A DNA stretch of 64,000 bases. Origin: Bifidobacterium criceti (GTDB taxonomy: Bacteria; Actinomycetota; Actinomycetes; Actinomycetales; Bifidobacteriaceae). The position numbers and the translations under genes are program-made. Shown here one piece after another: positions 45,148 through 55,273 of this stretch (position 1 is its first letter; the number at the start of each line of letters is the position of its first letter). The stretch spans positions 1-64,000 of the forward strand of contig NZ_MVOH01000008.1 in assembly GCF_002286935.1 (NCBI RefSeq), read 5' to 3'. The notes under the pieces were generated by a model that was not told the DNA's origin, did no database searches, and saw only the letters and a list, made by a program, of their open reading frames with translations.

Positions 45148-47538
45148 ATGACGCAAACCACTGTGCACACGAACGGTCCCATTGATGTGAACAATTCAGG
45201 GACGCTTCCCACAACCGACCCTTCGATTCCCGATTACGCGGGCGCGAAGGCGCGCACGCTGCGCTTCAGCTGCGGCGCCCCGCGCAACGCCCATCTGCTT
45301 GGCGACGGCGCACGCATGCTGTTCCTGCGTTCGGATGGCGCCGAAGACACCGTCACCTCGTTGTGGATGGGCACCGCGGATGGTGAGGAGACGCTCATCG
45401 CCGATCCGCGCGCATTGCTCACCGACGCCGACGCCGAGGATGTGCCCGCCGAGGAGCGCGCACGCCGCGAACGCGCGCGCGAAGGCGGCAGCGGCATCGT
45501 CTCGTATTCGGTCGACGCCGCGGGCACGGTCGTCGTCTTCACGATGAATGACGAATTGTTCGTGTCGACGCTTGACGGCGAACGTGCGGCGGCGGACACG
45601 AGCACGCTTGACGTGCATCTCGCCGACGGCGGCGACGAACCGCTGCGCCCGGTCCTCAACCCGCGCGTGAGCCCGGATGGCACGCGCATTGCCTATTCGA
45701 CCGGTGCGGCCGTCATCGTCGTCGACGCCGCAAGCGGCGATGCGGGCGTCGCGTTCGCCGTGCCACACGGCGAACGCGCGACGATGCGGGCGGGCATCGC
45801 CGAATTCGCGGCGGCCGAGGAAATGGACCGCTACGACGGCTTCTGGTGGGGGCCCGACTCACATACGCTCCTCGTCGAATGCTTCGACGCATCGCCCGAA
45901 CCACTGTGGACGATAAGCGACCCCGCGAACCCGGAACGCCGCGGATTCGACCACCGCTATCCGCGCGCGCTCACGCACAACGCCGTCGTCGACCTCTACG
46001 CCGTGCATTTGTCCGATGATCGTCTGCACGCCGCGCACAAGGCAATCGTCGATTGGGACGAGGAAACCTACGAATACCTTGCCGTCGTGCGGTGGACGAC
46101 CGGACACATGCCGCTTCTGCGCGTCCTCGACCGTCTCCAGCAGCACGAGCAGATCCTGCGCGTCGACATGCCGAAGGAACAGGATTGGAAGGACTATGCG
46201 ACGGTCGAGGATGGCGTCGTGCCGCTCATGCCCGTCACCGTCCTCGAAACGCATGCGAACAGCCAATGGATCGACCTCATTCCCGGCACACCCGTCTACA
46301 CCCCGTCGGGTGCGCTCATCTGCTCGCTCAACGACATGGACACCGACACGAACCGGCTCACCGTGGATGGCCGCGCGTTCACACCCGTCGGCTGGCAGGT
46401 GCGCGAAGTGCTCGACGCGGACGACGAAACGGTCATGTGCGTCGTGCAACGCACGCCCGAAGCCGCGCCCGACGTGCCGAAACAGTGGACGGCGACGGCG
46501 GACGACCATGATGCGCGCAGCTTCGACGTCGTCGCGTTCGACTACGGCGGCGGCGTCTACCCGGTCACCGACGAACCGGGCGTATGGTGCGCGACGCGCG
46601 CCGGCGACGGCCTCGTCGTCACCGGAAGGGACATGGCCGACCCACGCGCGCAGATGACGCACTACTACCGTGGCGAGGCCGTCGCCGTCGCGAACAACGC
46701 GGCGACGCCCGGACTCGATATCAACGTGCGTTTTGTGCGCCTCGGGGAACGCGCGCTGCACGCGGCGATCGTCGCGCCGACAGGCGCCGCATACGCCGAC
46801 GCGGAGTCGCTGCCGGTCCTCATGCACCCCTACGGCGGCCCCGGATTCCAAGAGGTCACGTTGAGCCAATCAGCGTATTGGGATGCGCAATGGTGGGCGG
46901 AACAGGGATACCTCGTCGTCATCGCGGACGGACGTGGCACGACGGGACGCGGACCGTCATGGGACCGCGACGTGTACAAGGAGATGAAACGCGTCACACT
47001 CGAAGACCAGGTCGACGCCGTGCACGCGCTCGCCGACGCCGTCGCGCGCATCAACGACGCGGCCGCATACGGCAGGCACGCGTCGGGCGCACGCGCGCAC
47101 GTGCTGCCGCAGCCGGAACTCGACCGCGTCGCGATGATCGGCTGGTCGTATGGCGGCTTCCTGTCCGCACTCGCCGTGCTCGACGCCCCGGAGACGTTCG
47201 CGGCGGCATGCGCGGGCGCGCCGCCGACCGATTGGACGCTCTATGACACGTGCTACACCGAGCGTTTCCTCGGCCTCGACGAAGCCGACTACGCGCGCAA
47301 CAGCATCATCGCCGACGCGCCCGCGCTCAGACGCCCGCTCATGCTCATCCACGGCTTCGCCGACGACAACGTGACGATCGCGCATTCGCTGCGCCTGAGC
47401 CAGACGCTCATGGCCGCGGGGCGCGACCACACGTTCCTGCCGCTCACCGGCATCACGCATATGACGAACGACCCGACCGTCGCACGCAACCTGCTTGTGC
47501 TGCAGCGCGATTTCCTCGCCCGCGCGCTCAAACGCTGA
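45148..47538 (+). CDS. S9 family prolyl oligopeptidase/dipeptidyl peptidase IV
   Basis: The 796-residue protein has a beta-propeller-like N-terminal part with the DPP IV-type AEEMDRYDGFWW motif. A C-terminal alpha/beta hydrolase domain follows, with nucleophile Ser in GWSYGGFLSAL, Asp in HGFADDNV and His near THMTND. It removes X-Pro dipeptides or cleaves after proline. There is no signal peptide, so it probably acts on imported peptides. TAGCGT lies eight bases before the ATG without a ribosome site. Convergent with the acyl-CoA synthetase gene, with only 3 bp between stop codons. Confidence 0.93.
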   Translation: MTQTTVHTNGPIDVNNSGTLPTTDPSIPDYAGAKARTLRFSCGAPRNAHLLGDGARMLFLRSDGAEDTVTSLWMGTADGEETLIADPRALLTDADAEDVPAEERARRERAREGGSGIVSYSVDAAGTVVVFTMNDELFVSTLDGERAAADTSTLDVHLADGGDEPLRPVLNPRVSPDGTRIAYSTGAAVIVVDAASGDAGVAFAVPHGERATMRAGIAEFAAAEEMDRYDGFWWGPDSHTLLVECFDASPEPLWTISDPANPERRGFDHRYPRALTHNAVVDLYAVHLSDDRLHAAHKAIVDWDEETYEYLAVVRWTTGHMPLLRVLDRLQQHEQILRVDMPKEQDWKDYATVEDGVVPLMPVTVLETHANSQWIDLIPGTPVYTPSGALICSLNDMDTDTNRLTVDGRAFTPVGWQVREVLDADDETVMCVVQRTPEAAPDVPKQWTATADDHDARSFDVVAFDYGGGVYPVTDEPGVWCATRAGDGLVVTGRDMADPRAQMTHYYRGEAVAVANNAATPGLDINVRFVRLGERALHAAIVAPTGAAYADAESLPVLMHPYGGPGFQEVTLSQSAYWDAQWWAEQGYLVVIADGRGTTGRGPSWDRDVYKEMKRVTLEDQVDAVHALADAVARINDAAAYGRHASGARAHVLPQPELDRVAMIGWSYGGFLSALAVLDAPETFAAACAGAPPTDWTLYDTCYTERFLGLDEADYARNSIIADAPALRRPLMLIHGFADDNVTIAHSLRLSQTLMAAGRDHTFLPLTGITHMTNDPTVARNLLVLQRDFLARALKR

Positions 47539-47541
47539 GCG

Positions 47542-49362
47542 TCAGCGCTTGGCGCCGTAGATGCCGTTCGCGATCTCCTTCGCGAAGACCTCGTTGACCT
47601 TCGGGCGCACGACCTTCATCGACGGCGTCAGGCACTTGTTGTCCTGCGAGAACGCAACCGGCAGCACAATGAACTTGCGCACCGACTCGGCGCGCGAGAC
47701 CTCGGCGTTCGCGCGGTCGACATACTGCTGGATTTCGGCCGCGACCTCGGGCAGGCCGGCCGCTTGCTCGACCGTCAGGTCGGCGGGCAGCTTCTGCGTC
47801 GGCAGCCAGCTCGCGAGGCCCTCCTGATCGAGCGTGACGACGGCGCCGACGAACGGGCGGTTGTCGCCGACGACGACGGCATGCTCGACGATCGGGCACG
47901 TCGCGATCTCCTGCTCCATCGGGATCGGCGCGACGTTCTTGCCGCCGGCCGTGATGATGATGTCCTTCGCGCGCCCCGTCAACGTGATGTGGCCTTCGTC
48001 GTCGATCGTCGCGAGATCGCCCGTCCTGAGCCAGCCGTCAGCGGCGAAGGTCTCCTTCGTCTTCTCGGGGAGGTGGTGGTAGCCGCGGAAGACGTTCTGG
48101 CCCTTGACCTCGAGTTCGCCCGTCGCCGAGACACGCACCGACGAGCCGGGCACCGGCTGGCCGACGGTGCCGATGACATTGTCATGCACACGCGTGAACG
48201 CGAACGGCGCGGCCGTCTCCGTCAGGCCATAGCCCTGGATCATCGTCAGGCCGATGCCGTTGAAGAACGTCGCAAGACGGCGGTCAAGCGGCGCGCCGCC
48301 ACATGCGAGGTACTTGATGCGCGGGCCGAACGCGCCGCGGATCGAGCTGTAGACGAGGCGTTCGTAGAGCGCATGCTCCGCACGTTGCTTCGCGTCCGGT
48401 TTGATGCCCTGCTGCTCCATCTCGGTCCATGCGCGCGCCGCCTCGGCGGCCTTCGCGAAGATGCGGCCCTTGAAACCGGTGCCGGCCTTGCGCGATGCCG
48501 CATTGTAGACCTTCTCGAACACGCGCGGGACTGACAGCACGAACGTCGGCTCGAAGACCTGCATGTCATGCGGCAACGTCTTCGTGCTCGGCAGATAGCC
48601 GATGACACCCGCGTCGGACGTGAACACGAAATACTGGATGAAACGCGCGAAGCAGTGCGCGAGCGGCAGGAACAGCAGCAGTCGCGCATTGCCTTCGAGC
48701 ATCTCGGGGACGCATTCGGCGGCCGCGCGCGTGATGCTCACGAAATTGCGGTGTGTGAGCTCGGCGCCTTTCGGCGCGCCCGTCGAACCCGACGTATAGA
48801 CGATCGTCGCGAGGTCGTCGGCCGTGACGCTCGCGATGCGCTCGTCGAGCTCCTCATCGGAGACCATGACACCAAGCCCCTTGAGCGCCGCGACCGCATC
48901 CGCGTCGAGCATGAGGATGCGTTCGAGCGTCGGGCAATGGTCGAAGACCGAATCAAGACGGTCGAAACGTTCCTGGTTGTCGGCGATCGCGAGCTTGACA
49001 TCGGAATCGTTGAGGATGCGTTCGGCCTGGATCGACGAATCGGTGTCATAGATCGGCACCGTCACCGCACCGACGGCGGCGAGCGCGAAATCCAACAGGC
49101 CCCATTCGACGCGCGTCGCTGAGAAGATCGTCACCGCGTCGCCCTTCGCGATGCCAAACTGGATGAGCCCCTTCGCGATCGCGCGGACCTCGGCGTCGAA
49201 CTCACCGACGGTGAGCTTGCTCCACGTCCCGTCGGGCTCCTTGTTCTCAGTGAGCGGCGAATCGGCGCCCGAACGCTCAAGGCGGTCGGTCAGCAGTGTA
49301 TAGATCGTTTCGTTGTCGCGGACGGTGAGCGCATGGCCCGGCGTCGTATACTCGGTGAGCAT
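47542..49362 (-). CDS. fadD: long-chain fatty acid-CoA ligase
   Basis: The 606-residue AMP-forming enzyme has the P-loop-like TIVYTSGSTGAPKGAELTH, the A5 motif GYGLTETAAP, WLRTGDLATIDDEGHI and GRAKDIIITAGGKNVAP. It activates fatty acids to acyl-CoA using ATP. The symbol is the general one; bifidobacteria lack beta-oxidation, so lipid synthesis or recycling is more likely. I start at ATG 49362 with AAGGA seven bases upstream; the frame remains open but without similarity further up. Confidence 0.92.
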   Translation of the reverse strand: MLTEYTTPGHALTVRDNETIYTLLTDRLERSGADSPLTENKEPDGTWSKLTVGEFDAEVRAIAKGLIQFGIAKGDAVTIFSATRVEWGLLDFALAAVGAVTVPIYDTDSSIQAERILNDSDVKLAIADNQERFDRLDSVFDHCPTLERILMLDADAVAALKGLGVMVSDEELDERIASVTADDLATIVYTSGSTGAPKGAELTHRNFVSITRAAAECVPEMLEGNARLLLFLPLAHCFARFIQYFVFTSDAGVIGYLPSTKTLPHDMQVFEPTFVLSVPRVFEKVYNAASRKAGTGFKGRIFAKAAEAARAWTEMEQQGIKPDAKQRAEHALYERLVYSSIRGAFGPRIKYLACGGAPLDRRLATFFNGIGLTMIQGYGLTETAAPFAFTRVHDNVIGTVGQPVPGSSVRVSATGELEVKGQNVFRGYHHLPEKTKETFAADGWLRTGDLATIDDEGHITLTGRAKDIIITAGGKNVAPIPMEQEIATCPIVEHAVVVGDNRPFVGAVVTLDQEGLASWLPTQKLPADLTVEQAAGLPEVAAEIQQYVDRANAEVSRAESVRKFIVLPVAFSQDNKCLTPSMKVVRPKVNEVFAKEIANGIYGAKR

Positions 49363-49568
49363 CGGAAATCCTTCGTAATCATCCTCTTGCGGCGGCCACG
49401 GACAGGCCGCCCCCGCCATCTTACGGAACCGTAGGGAACGCGTACCTCGTACGAATCGACAACACACGCCGGCCAGGTTTTGTAGGGAACGCACAACCGC
49501 GCGTCCCGACGGTGCGTCGAGCGCGCGGCCCACGGCCGATAGCGCGGCGGCGTCCTAGGATGGTCGGT

Positions 49569-50642
49569 ATGGAAATCGCGATGGTTGATGAACGGCACGT
49601 GCAGCAGGCGATGGCGAAGACGGCGCTGCCCGCGATCGGCACGTGCGCGCACGACGGATACCTCGAACCGGCGCGCAAGGATTGGGAAGGGCACCCGTTG
49701 CCGCGTCTCGCCGAAGCCGGCAGATTGCACTACGTGTGCTACGACGTGCACGAATTCCAAAGACTCGGTGTGCCGGGCACGGCGCGCGGCGACCACGGCG
49801 CCGTCGTATTCTCGCATGGCTTCAGCGAATTCGCGGCGAAATACGGGGAGATGGTGTGGTACTTCCTGCTCGCCGGGTTCTCGGTATGCGTCCTCGAGCA
49901 CCGCGGGCACGGGTATTCGGCGCGCGACGTCGCCGACGACGAAATCGTCTATATCGACGATTGGCGGCGCTACGTCGCCGATCTGGAGAAGTTCACGAGA
50001 AAGGTCGCGCGCGCGTATGCGCACGGCGGGCAGCTCGCGTTGTTCGCGCATTCGATGGGAGGCGGCATCGCCGCGGCGATGCTCGAACGGTACCCGAACG
50101 CCGTCGACCGCGCCGTATTGTCCTCACCGATGATCAAAGCGAACACGGGCGCGCCGAACTGGCTCGCGGCGACCGTATGCGGCGCGGCGTGCGACCTCGG
50201 GCACGCGAAGGCGATGGCGCCCGGACAGCACCGCTTCACGCCGGTGATCGATGGGAAGGACCACGAGGGGGCGTGCCCCGCGCGCATCGAATGGTATACG
50301 AAACTGCGCGTCGCGAACACGCACTACCAGACGTGCCCGGCCTCGAACGCGTGGGTGCGCGAGGCGGTGCGCATCTCGCACGCGATACTGCGTGAACGGA
50401 TGTGCGAACGCATCGACGTGCCGGTCCTGATGTTCCAGGCGGGCAACGACCACTGGGTCAGCAACGCGGCCGAAGACGTCTTCGCCGAGCTCGTCGGACG
50501 TGACGGCGGCGACATCAGCGTCGAACGCGTCCCCGGATCGGTCCACGAGATCTTCTCGATGCCGAACGCCGTCGTCGCACCGTATCTGCAACGCATCTTC
50601 CGGTGGCTGCAGTCGGCCGAACCGGTCACGGTGCTGCCGTAG
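49569..50642 (+). CDS. alpha/beta hydrolase, lysophospholipase/monoglyceride lipase type
   Basis: The 357-residue protein has the hydrolase nucleophile in AHSMGGGIAAAML, oxyanion region VVFSHGFSE, the family motif EHRGHGYSARD, and late Asp (FQAGNDHWVS) and His (GSVHEIFS). It probably hydrolyses monoglycerides or lysophospholipids, which fits the divergent acyl-CoA synthetase gene. ATG 49569 lies seven bases after TAGGAT with no ribosome site, suggesting a leaderless message. Confidence 0.88.
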   Translation: MEIAMVDERHVQQAMAKTALPAIGTCAHDGYLEPARKDWEGHPLPRLAEAGRLHYVCYDVHEFQRLGVPGTARGDHGAVVFSHGFSEFAAKYGEMVWYFLLAGFSVCVLEHRGHGYSARDVADDEIVYIDDWRRYVADLEKFTRKVARAYAHGGQLALFAHSMGGGIAAAMLERYPNAVDRAVLSSPMIKANTGAPNWLAATVCGAACDLGHAKAMAPGQHRFTPVIDGKDHEGACPARIEWYTKLRVANTHYQTCPASNAWVREAVRISHAILRERMCERIDVPVLMFQAGNDHWVSNAAEDVFAELVGRDGGDISVERVPGSVHEIFSMPNAVVAPYLQRIFRWLQSAEPVTVLP

Positions 50643-50767
50643 CGTGTATGCGGAACCGTCATGCGTGAGAATCGCGCGAAACCACCCATATGCGCTGATA
50701 CACACGTCGTCATCGTGACGGCGACAACAGAAGAGAAGAGACCGGCAGCGGAAGGAACGAGGGCGCA

Positions 50768-51757
50768 GTGACGCAGAAGGACGTGCAGGACCTGATCGAA
50801 CGGTCGGCGAATGAGGAAAAGTCGGACGCGGCGCAGACGCTCGCGGACGAGACAGTCGCGGACCAGTCACTCGAACAGACCCCCAAGCGCATGATGTCGG
50901 GCATCTTCTGCACCCTGCTCGGCGGCACGTTGTGGGGAATCAACGGATCGGTATCGAAGATCCTGATGGAGCAGTACCAGATGACACCGCTGTGGCTCGC
51001 ATGTGTCAGGGAGATCGTCGCAGGACTCATCTTCCTCGCGTGCGCGGCGGTCGGTTCGCGGCGCGCGCTCGTCGCGGCCTTCACAAGCATACGCGAATAC
51101 CCGATGTACCTGTTCACGGCGCTCACATGCGTCACACTCGTGCAGGTCGCGTACCTGTTCTCGATCCACTGGACGAACGCGGGCACGGCGACGGTGCTGC
51201 AGACCGTGAACCTGCTCATGGTGCTCGCGTACGTGTGCATACGAGGGAAGCGCAAACCGAGCGTCAAGGAAATCGTTGGCGTGACGCTCGCGTTCGCGGG
51301 CGTGTGGCTCCTCGCGACAGGAGGGAAGGTGAGTTCGCTCTCACTGCCGCTTCCGGGGCTGCTGTGGGGACTCGCGGACGCGTTCTCGTGCGCGTGCCTC
51401 GCGATAGTACCGGTCATGCTCATCGCGAAGTACGGGAACTTCGTCGTCAACGGCATCACGTTCTTGCTGTCGGGGCTGTTGCTCACGCCGTTCGTGCAAC
51501 CATGGAAGAACGCACCGCAGCTCGATGCGCGCGGCTGGGGATTGCTCGCGTTCACGATCGTCGTCGGCACATTCGTCGCGTTCTGGCTGTACATGGCGGG
51601 CGTCGTACGCATCGGTTCGATGCGCGCGACGATGCTCGGCACGATCGAACCGGTCATGGCGACGATCACGGCCGTCATGTGGACCGGCGCCGTGTTCACG
51701 AACACCGACCTCATCGGCTTCGCGCTCATCATTGCGATGTCGTTCCTCGTGCGCTGA
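50768..51757 (+). CDS. DMT-superfamily (EamA) transporter
   Basis: The 329-residue protein has a charged 40-residue N-terminal tail and ten membrane helices in two EamA halves (GGTLWGINGSVSKILMEQ begins the first). It is an exporter or importer of small metabolites with unknown substrate. It starts at GTG 50768, with GGAAGGA upstream. A strong hairpin terminator follows 70 bp after the stop. Confidence 0.88.
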   Translation: MTQKDVQDLIERSANEEKSDAAQTLADETVADQSLEQTPKRMMSGIFCTLLGGTLWGINGSVSKILMEQYQMTPLWLACVREIVAGLIFLACAAVGSRRALVAAFTSIREYPMYLFTALTCVTLVQVAYLFSIHWTNAGTATVLQTVNLLMVLAYVCIRGKRKPSVKEIVGVTLAFAGVWLLATGGKVSSLSLPLPGLLWGLADAFSCACLAIVPVMLIAKYGNFVVNGITFLLSGLLLTPFVQPWKNAPQLDARGWGLLAFTIVVGTFVAFWLYMAGVVRIGSMRATMLGTIEPVMATITAVMWTGAVFTNTDLIGFALIIAMSFLVR

Positions 51758-51826
51758 CATGTGCGTGAGCGTACCGCGCATTGATTTTGATGATCGATTG
51801 ATTGTTGCGCACAGGTGACGATGTGC

Positions 51827-51870
51827 GCGAGGGGCTGCCGGAATCCCCATGGATTCCGGCAGCCCCTCGC
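51827..51870. terminator. 20-bp perfect hairpin between convergent genes
   Basis: Arms 51827-51846 and 51851-51870 are exact inverted copies around the loop CCAT. It stands between the DMT transporter gene and the leftward surface-protein gene. Confidence 0.8.
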
Positions 51871-51934
51871 TGTATGCGGTGTGCGTTGCTGATTGCGCGT
51901 CGCTTTCGCCTTCAGTGTGGGCGATTGTGCGAGC

Positions 51935-54900
51935 TCACTCCTCGCGGCGGCGTGCGGTCAGCATGGCGACACCACCGACGAACGCGAGCGTGAACGCCGT
52001 GATGAGCACGGCGCCGGTGCCTGCGCCGGTCACAGCGAGCTTGTCGCTTGCGGCATTCGTGACCTGCACCGATTGCGGCGCCGTGGACGTCGTGGCGGTG
52101 GTCGTCGCGGCGCTGGTGGAGGTCGACGTGCCGGGCTTCACCGGGGTGGTCGGGGTGGCCGGCTTCGTCGGATTCGACGGGTTGGTTGGATTCGACGGGT
52201 TGTCCGGCTTCGTCGGCTGCTGCTCGGCCTTGATCGCGGCTTCGAGCGCGATTTCGGCAAGGCGGAGGTCTTCCTGACGGTCCTTGAGCGCCTGCTGGGC
52301 GTCGGCGAGCGAGGCCCGCGCTTGGTCAAGCCTGGTCTTGGCGTCCGCGGCCGCCTGCTTGGCGGCGTCGAGCCTGGCTTGCGCCTCCTGGACCGCGGGC
52401 GTGTCACCCACGTTCTTCCGGGCTTCGTCGAGCGCGGCCTCGGCGTCCTTGACGGCTGCGTCGGCGTTGTCCTTGGCCTGCTGGGCGTCGTCCACAGCGG
52501 CCTTGGCGGCATCGGCGTCCTTCTGGGCTGCGGCGACCGCTTCACCGGCCTTCGTGACGGTGCCCTTGGCGGCTGCGAGCGCCTGATTGCGCTTGGCGAG
52601 CTCATCTTTGGCCGTCTGCAGATTGGCGACCGTCTGCTTGGCGTCCGCGAGCTTCGCGGCGGCCGCATCCGCCGCCTGCTGCGCCTGTGCCGCTGCGGCT
52701 GCCTTGGCGGCCGCCTGGGCGTTCGCGGCGTCACTGGCCTGCTTCGCCGTATCGTAGGCCGCCTGCGCCTTGTCCAGATTCGCCTTGGCGTCCCGCATCG
52801 CCGCGTACTTGCTTGCCGCGTCATCCTTGGCGGTCTTGGCTGCGTCGGCGTTCCGGTTCGCCTCGTCGAGCGCCTTCGAGGCGTCATCCACTTTGCGTTG
52901 GGCGGCGGTGAACGCGGCGTCTGCGGCATCATAGGCCGCCTGCGCGTTGCGGAGCGTATCAGATGCCTGCGTGTACTTGGCTTCCTGCTCATCCGCGTTC
53001 TTCTGTGCGTCAGCCTTGGCACGCTGCGCATCGGTGTGCTTCGCCAGTGCGCTGTCATAGGCCTGTTCGGCGTCCGACTGCGCGGTCTGCGCCGTCTTGA
53101 GGTCGGCGGCAGCCTGCTTGCTGGCTTGGTCCGCCGCATCGGCCGCTTTGTTCGCGACTTCCACGGCGGCCTTCGCGCTCGCAAGCGCATCCTGCGCGTC
53201 CTTGAGCTTCTGCTGCGCGTTGCGGATCGAATCGACGTACTCTTGCAGCTCCTGCTGGTAGGTGTCCGCTGCCGTAGCGTGATCCGTCATGCCCTGAGGC
53301 GGCGTATATGGCGTACGGATGAACTCCTGCGCGGAACTGTAGGGTGGGAACCATGGGCTTATCGCGCTTGGATAACGGCTCATGCCGACGCCCGTTGCAT
53401 TGAAGTCAGCATTGACAAGGTTGAGATAATGGCCGATCTGCTTATCCGGATCAGTAGGATTCAGTAATTCCGGATAGGTTTTTTGGATCTCCTCATAGGT
53501 CATATGCTCGAGGCCCGGATATTTGCCGCTGGCGACATATTCGTCAAAAACGGCCTTCTCTTTGATCCACCATCCGTCGTAGGGGTCTTCGTATCCATAG
53601 GAAAGATTCTCTCCCCACATTGTGTCCTTAATGCAATTGCCGTTGTGCCCCGACGCTTGCGAAGCGGCGTTCGCCTGCACCATGGCCAACGCCGTGGCGG
53701 CATCGGAGATTTCCAGGGGTGGCAGTCCCTGCGTCGCGCGCAACTTGTTGCATTCCTGCACCAGCTGTACCGATCTCAAAAGGTTGTCCAGACTGGTTGC
53801 ATCCTTCGGATCACCAAGATGCGTGTAATCCAGTTGATAGACACCATTCGCATCCTTGGTGAGCTCCCTGTTGACGAGCAATTGCTGCGCATAGGTGGAG
53901 TTGCGGTACTCGAACCAGCCGAGTGCGCCCTTCTGTTCCAGTTCGGTGGCGTTCGCCGCCGCCTGCGTCGCGGCATCCACGGCCTGCTGTGCGGCTTCGA
54001 GCTTCTGCTGGGCCGCCACCTTGTCCTGTGCGGCCTTGTCGGCTGCCGCCTGTGTGTCCTTCATGTGCTGTTCGGCATCGGCCACGTGCTGTTCGGCGTT
54101 CTGCTTCGCCGTCTGTGCCGCTGCGAGTTCATCAGCCGTCGTGGATTCGTTGCGCTCGGCGTCGGCGAGCGCCGCATTCGCACGGTCAAGTTCATGCTTC
54201 GCGGCGTTCGCGCCGTCACGCGCGTTCAGCAGATCACCGCTCGCGTGCTGATAGGCAGTGTTCGCGTCACTGAGTTCGGCGTTGGCCTGATCGGCCTGTG
54301 CACTCGCCGTCTGCGCCTGCTTGAGCGCCTCGTCGTATGTCGCGGCCGTGTCGGCGGCATCCTTGCGTGCCTGCTCGACTTTCGCCGGATCCTTGGCGTC
54401 GCCGGCGATCCGCTCCGCCTCATCGAGCTGCTGCTTCGCGGTATCCGTCTTCTGCTGCGCCGCCGCGGCCTGCGTCGCGGCGTCCGCGCTCGCGTCCTGT
54501 GCCGCCGAAGCCGCAGTGGCGGTACGATCGGCGTCCTGTTCGAGCGCGTCCATATCGGTGGAGTCGGCCTGCTGCTGCAGACCGTCCACTTTCGTCTGCT
54601 GTTCGTTCACGGCGTTCTGGGCCGTCGATTCGTTCGCCTTGGCGGCCGCTTCCGCGCTCTGCGCCTGCTTGAGCGCATCCGTCTTCTGCGTCTGGGCGGC
54701 CACGGCGTTCTGCAGATGGTCAGAAGCCTCATTGAGCTTGGTGTTGGCTTTGTCGAGTGCATCCTGCGCCGCGGCCGTGTTCGGATCGTTGGCGATGGCG
54801 TCATCGACGGCCTGCTGTGCGTCCTGTACCGCCGCATTCGCCTGATCGACTTCGCCGTTCGCATCCGCGACGGCGCCTTCGGCGTTCTTCTGCGCTTCCT

Positions 54901-55156
54901 GCGCTTGGGCCACGCCTTCCTTGGCGGCGTCCACGGCCGCTTGCGCCTGCTGCACCGCGCTGCTCGCCGCATGCTGTTGTGCTTGGGCCTGCGGCTGTTG
55001 CGCCGCCGTCGACGGCTCGTCGGCCATCGCGACCATTGGAGCGCCAAGTGTCGCGATGGCCGCCATCGTGGCCACCGTGCCGTTCATCGCCTTCATCGCC
55101 GGGAATGGCTTGTTCTGCTCGTTGTCGCGCGTCCGCGCGTGTTGTGCATGTGTCAT
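51935..55156 (-). CDS. LAVTG-anchored coiled-coil surface protein with central CAP domain
   Basis: The 1073-residue precursor has a signal peptide (hydrophobic VATMAAIATLGAPMVAMA). A first Ala/Gln/Asp-rich coiled-coil arm spans about residues 50-415, and a globular CAP/SCP-type domain about 425-630 (RATQGLPPLEISDAATALA, SGHNGNCIKDTMWGENLSYG). A second Ala-rich coiled-coil arm spans about 640-975, and a Pro/Thr linker precedes the C-terminal sorting signal LAVTG with membrane helix and ARRREE tail. The ends fit sortase anchoring. The base sequence of the CAP part (about 53260-53850) is visibly less GC-rich than the arms. Adhesion, aggregation or wall binding are possible roles. Confidence 0.88.
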   Translation of the reverse strand: MTHAQHARTRDNEQNKPFPAMKAMNGTVATMAAIATLGAPMVAMADEPSTAAQQPQAQAQQHAASSAVQQAQAAVDAAKEGVAQAQEAQKNAEGAVADANGEVDQANAAVQDAQQAVDDAIANDPNTAAAQDALDKANTKLNEASDHLQNAVAAQTQKTDALKQAQSAEAAAKANESTAQNAVNEQQTKVDGLQQQADSTDMDALEQDADRTATAASAAQDASADAATQAAAAQQKTDTAKQQLDEAERIAGDAKDPAKVEQARKDAADTAATYDEALKQAQTASAQADQANAELSDANTAYQHASGDLLNARDGANAAKHELDRANAALADAERNESTTADELAAAQTAKQNAEQHVADAEQHMKDTQAAADKAAQDKVAAQQKLEAAQQAVDAATQAAANATELEQKGALGWFEYRNSTYAQQLLVNRELTKDANGVYQLDYTHLGDPKDATSLDNLLRSVQLVQECNKLRATQGLPPLEISDAATALAMVQANAASQASGHNGNCIKDTMWGENLSYGYEDPYDGWWIKEKAVFDEYVASGKYPGLEHMTYEEIQKTYPELLNPTDPDKQIGHYLNLVNADFNATGVGMSRYPSAISPWFPPYSSAQEFIRTPYTPPQGMTDHATAADTYQQELQEYVDSIRNAQQKLKDAQDALASAKAAVEVANKAADAADQASKQAAADLKTAQTAQSDAEQAYDSALAKHTDAQRAKADAQKNADEQEAKYTQASDTLRNAQAAYDAADAAFTAAQRKVDDASKALDEANRNADAAKTAKDDAASKYAAMRDAKANLDKAQAAYDTAKQASDAANAQAAAKAAAAAQAQQAADAAAAKLADAKQTVANLQTAKDELAKRNQALAAAKGTVTKAGEAVAAAQKDADAAKAAVDDAQQAKDNADAAVKDAEAALDEARKNVGDTPAVQEAQARLDAAKQAAADAKTRLDQARASLADAQQALKDRQEDLRLAEIALEAAIKAEQQPTKPDNPSNPTNPSNPTKPATPTTPVKPGTSTSTSAATTTATTSTAPQSVQVTNAASDKLAVTGAGTGAVLITAFTLAFVGGVAMLTARRREE

Positions 55157-55273
55157 GATGGACCCCCTTCAAGTGGTCTTGGTGTGGCGGCTGACGCCGC
55201 CGCCGCTGTTCTTCTCTGACAGCATATTCCATCATAGGAGGAGAAAAAATAACACGCGCACAAATTGGAAAAA

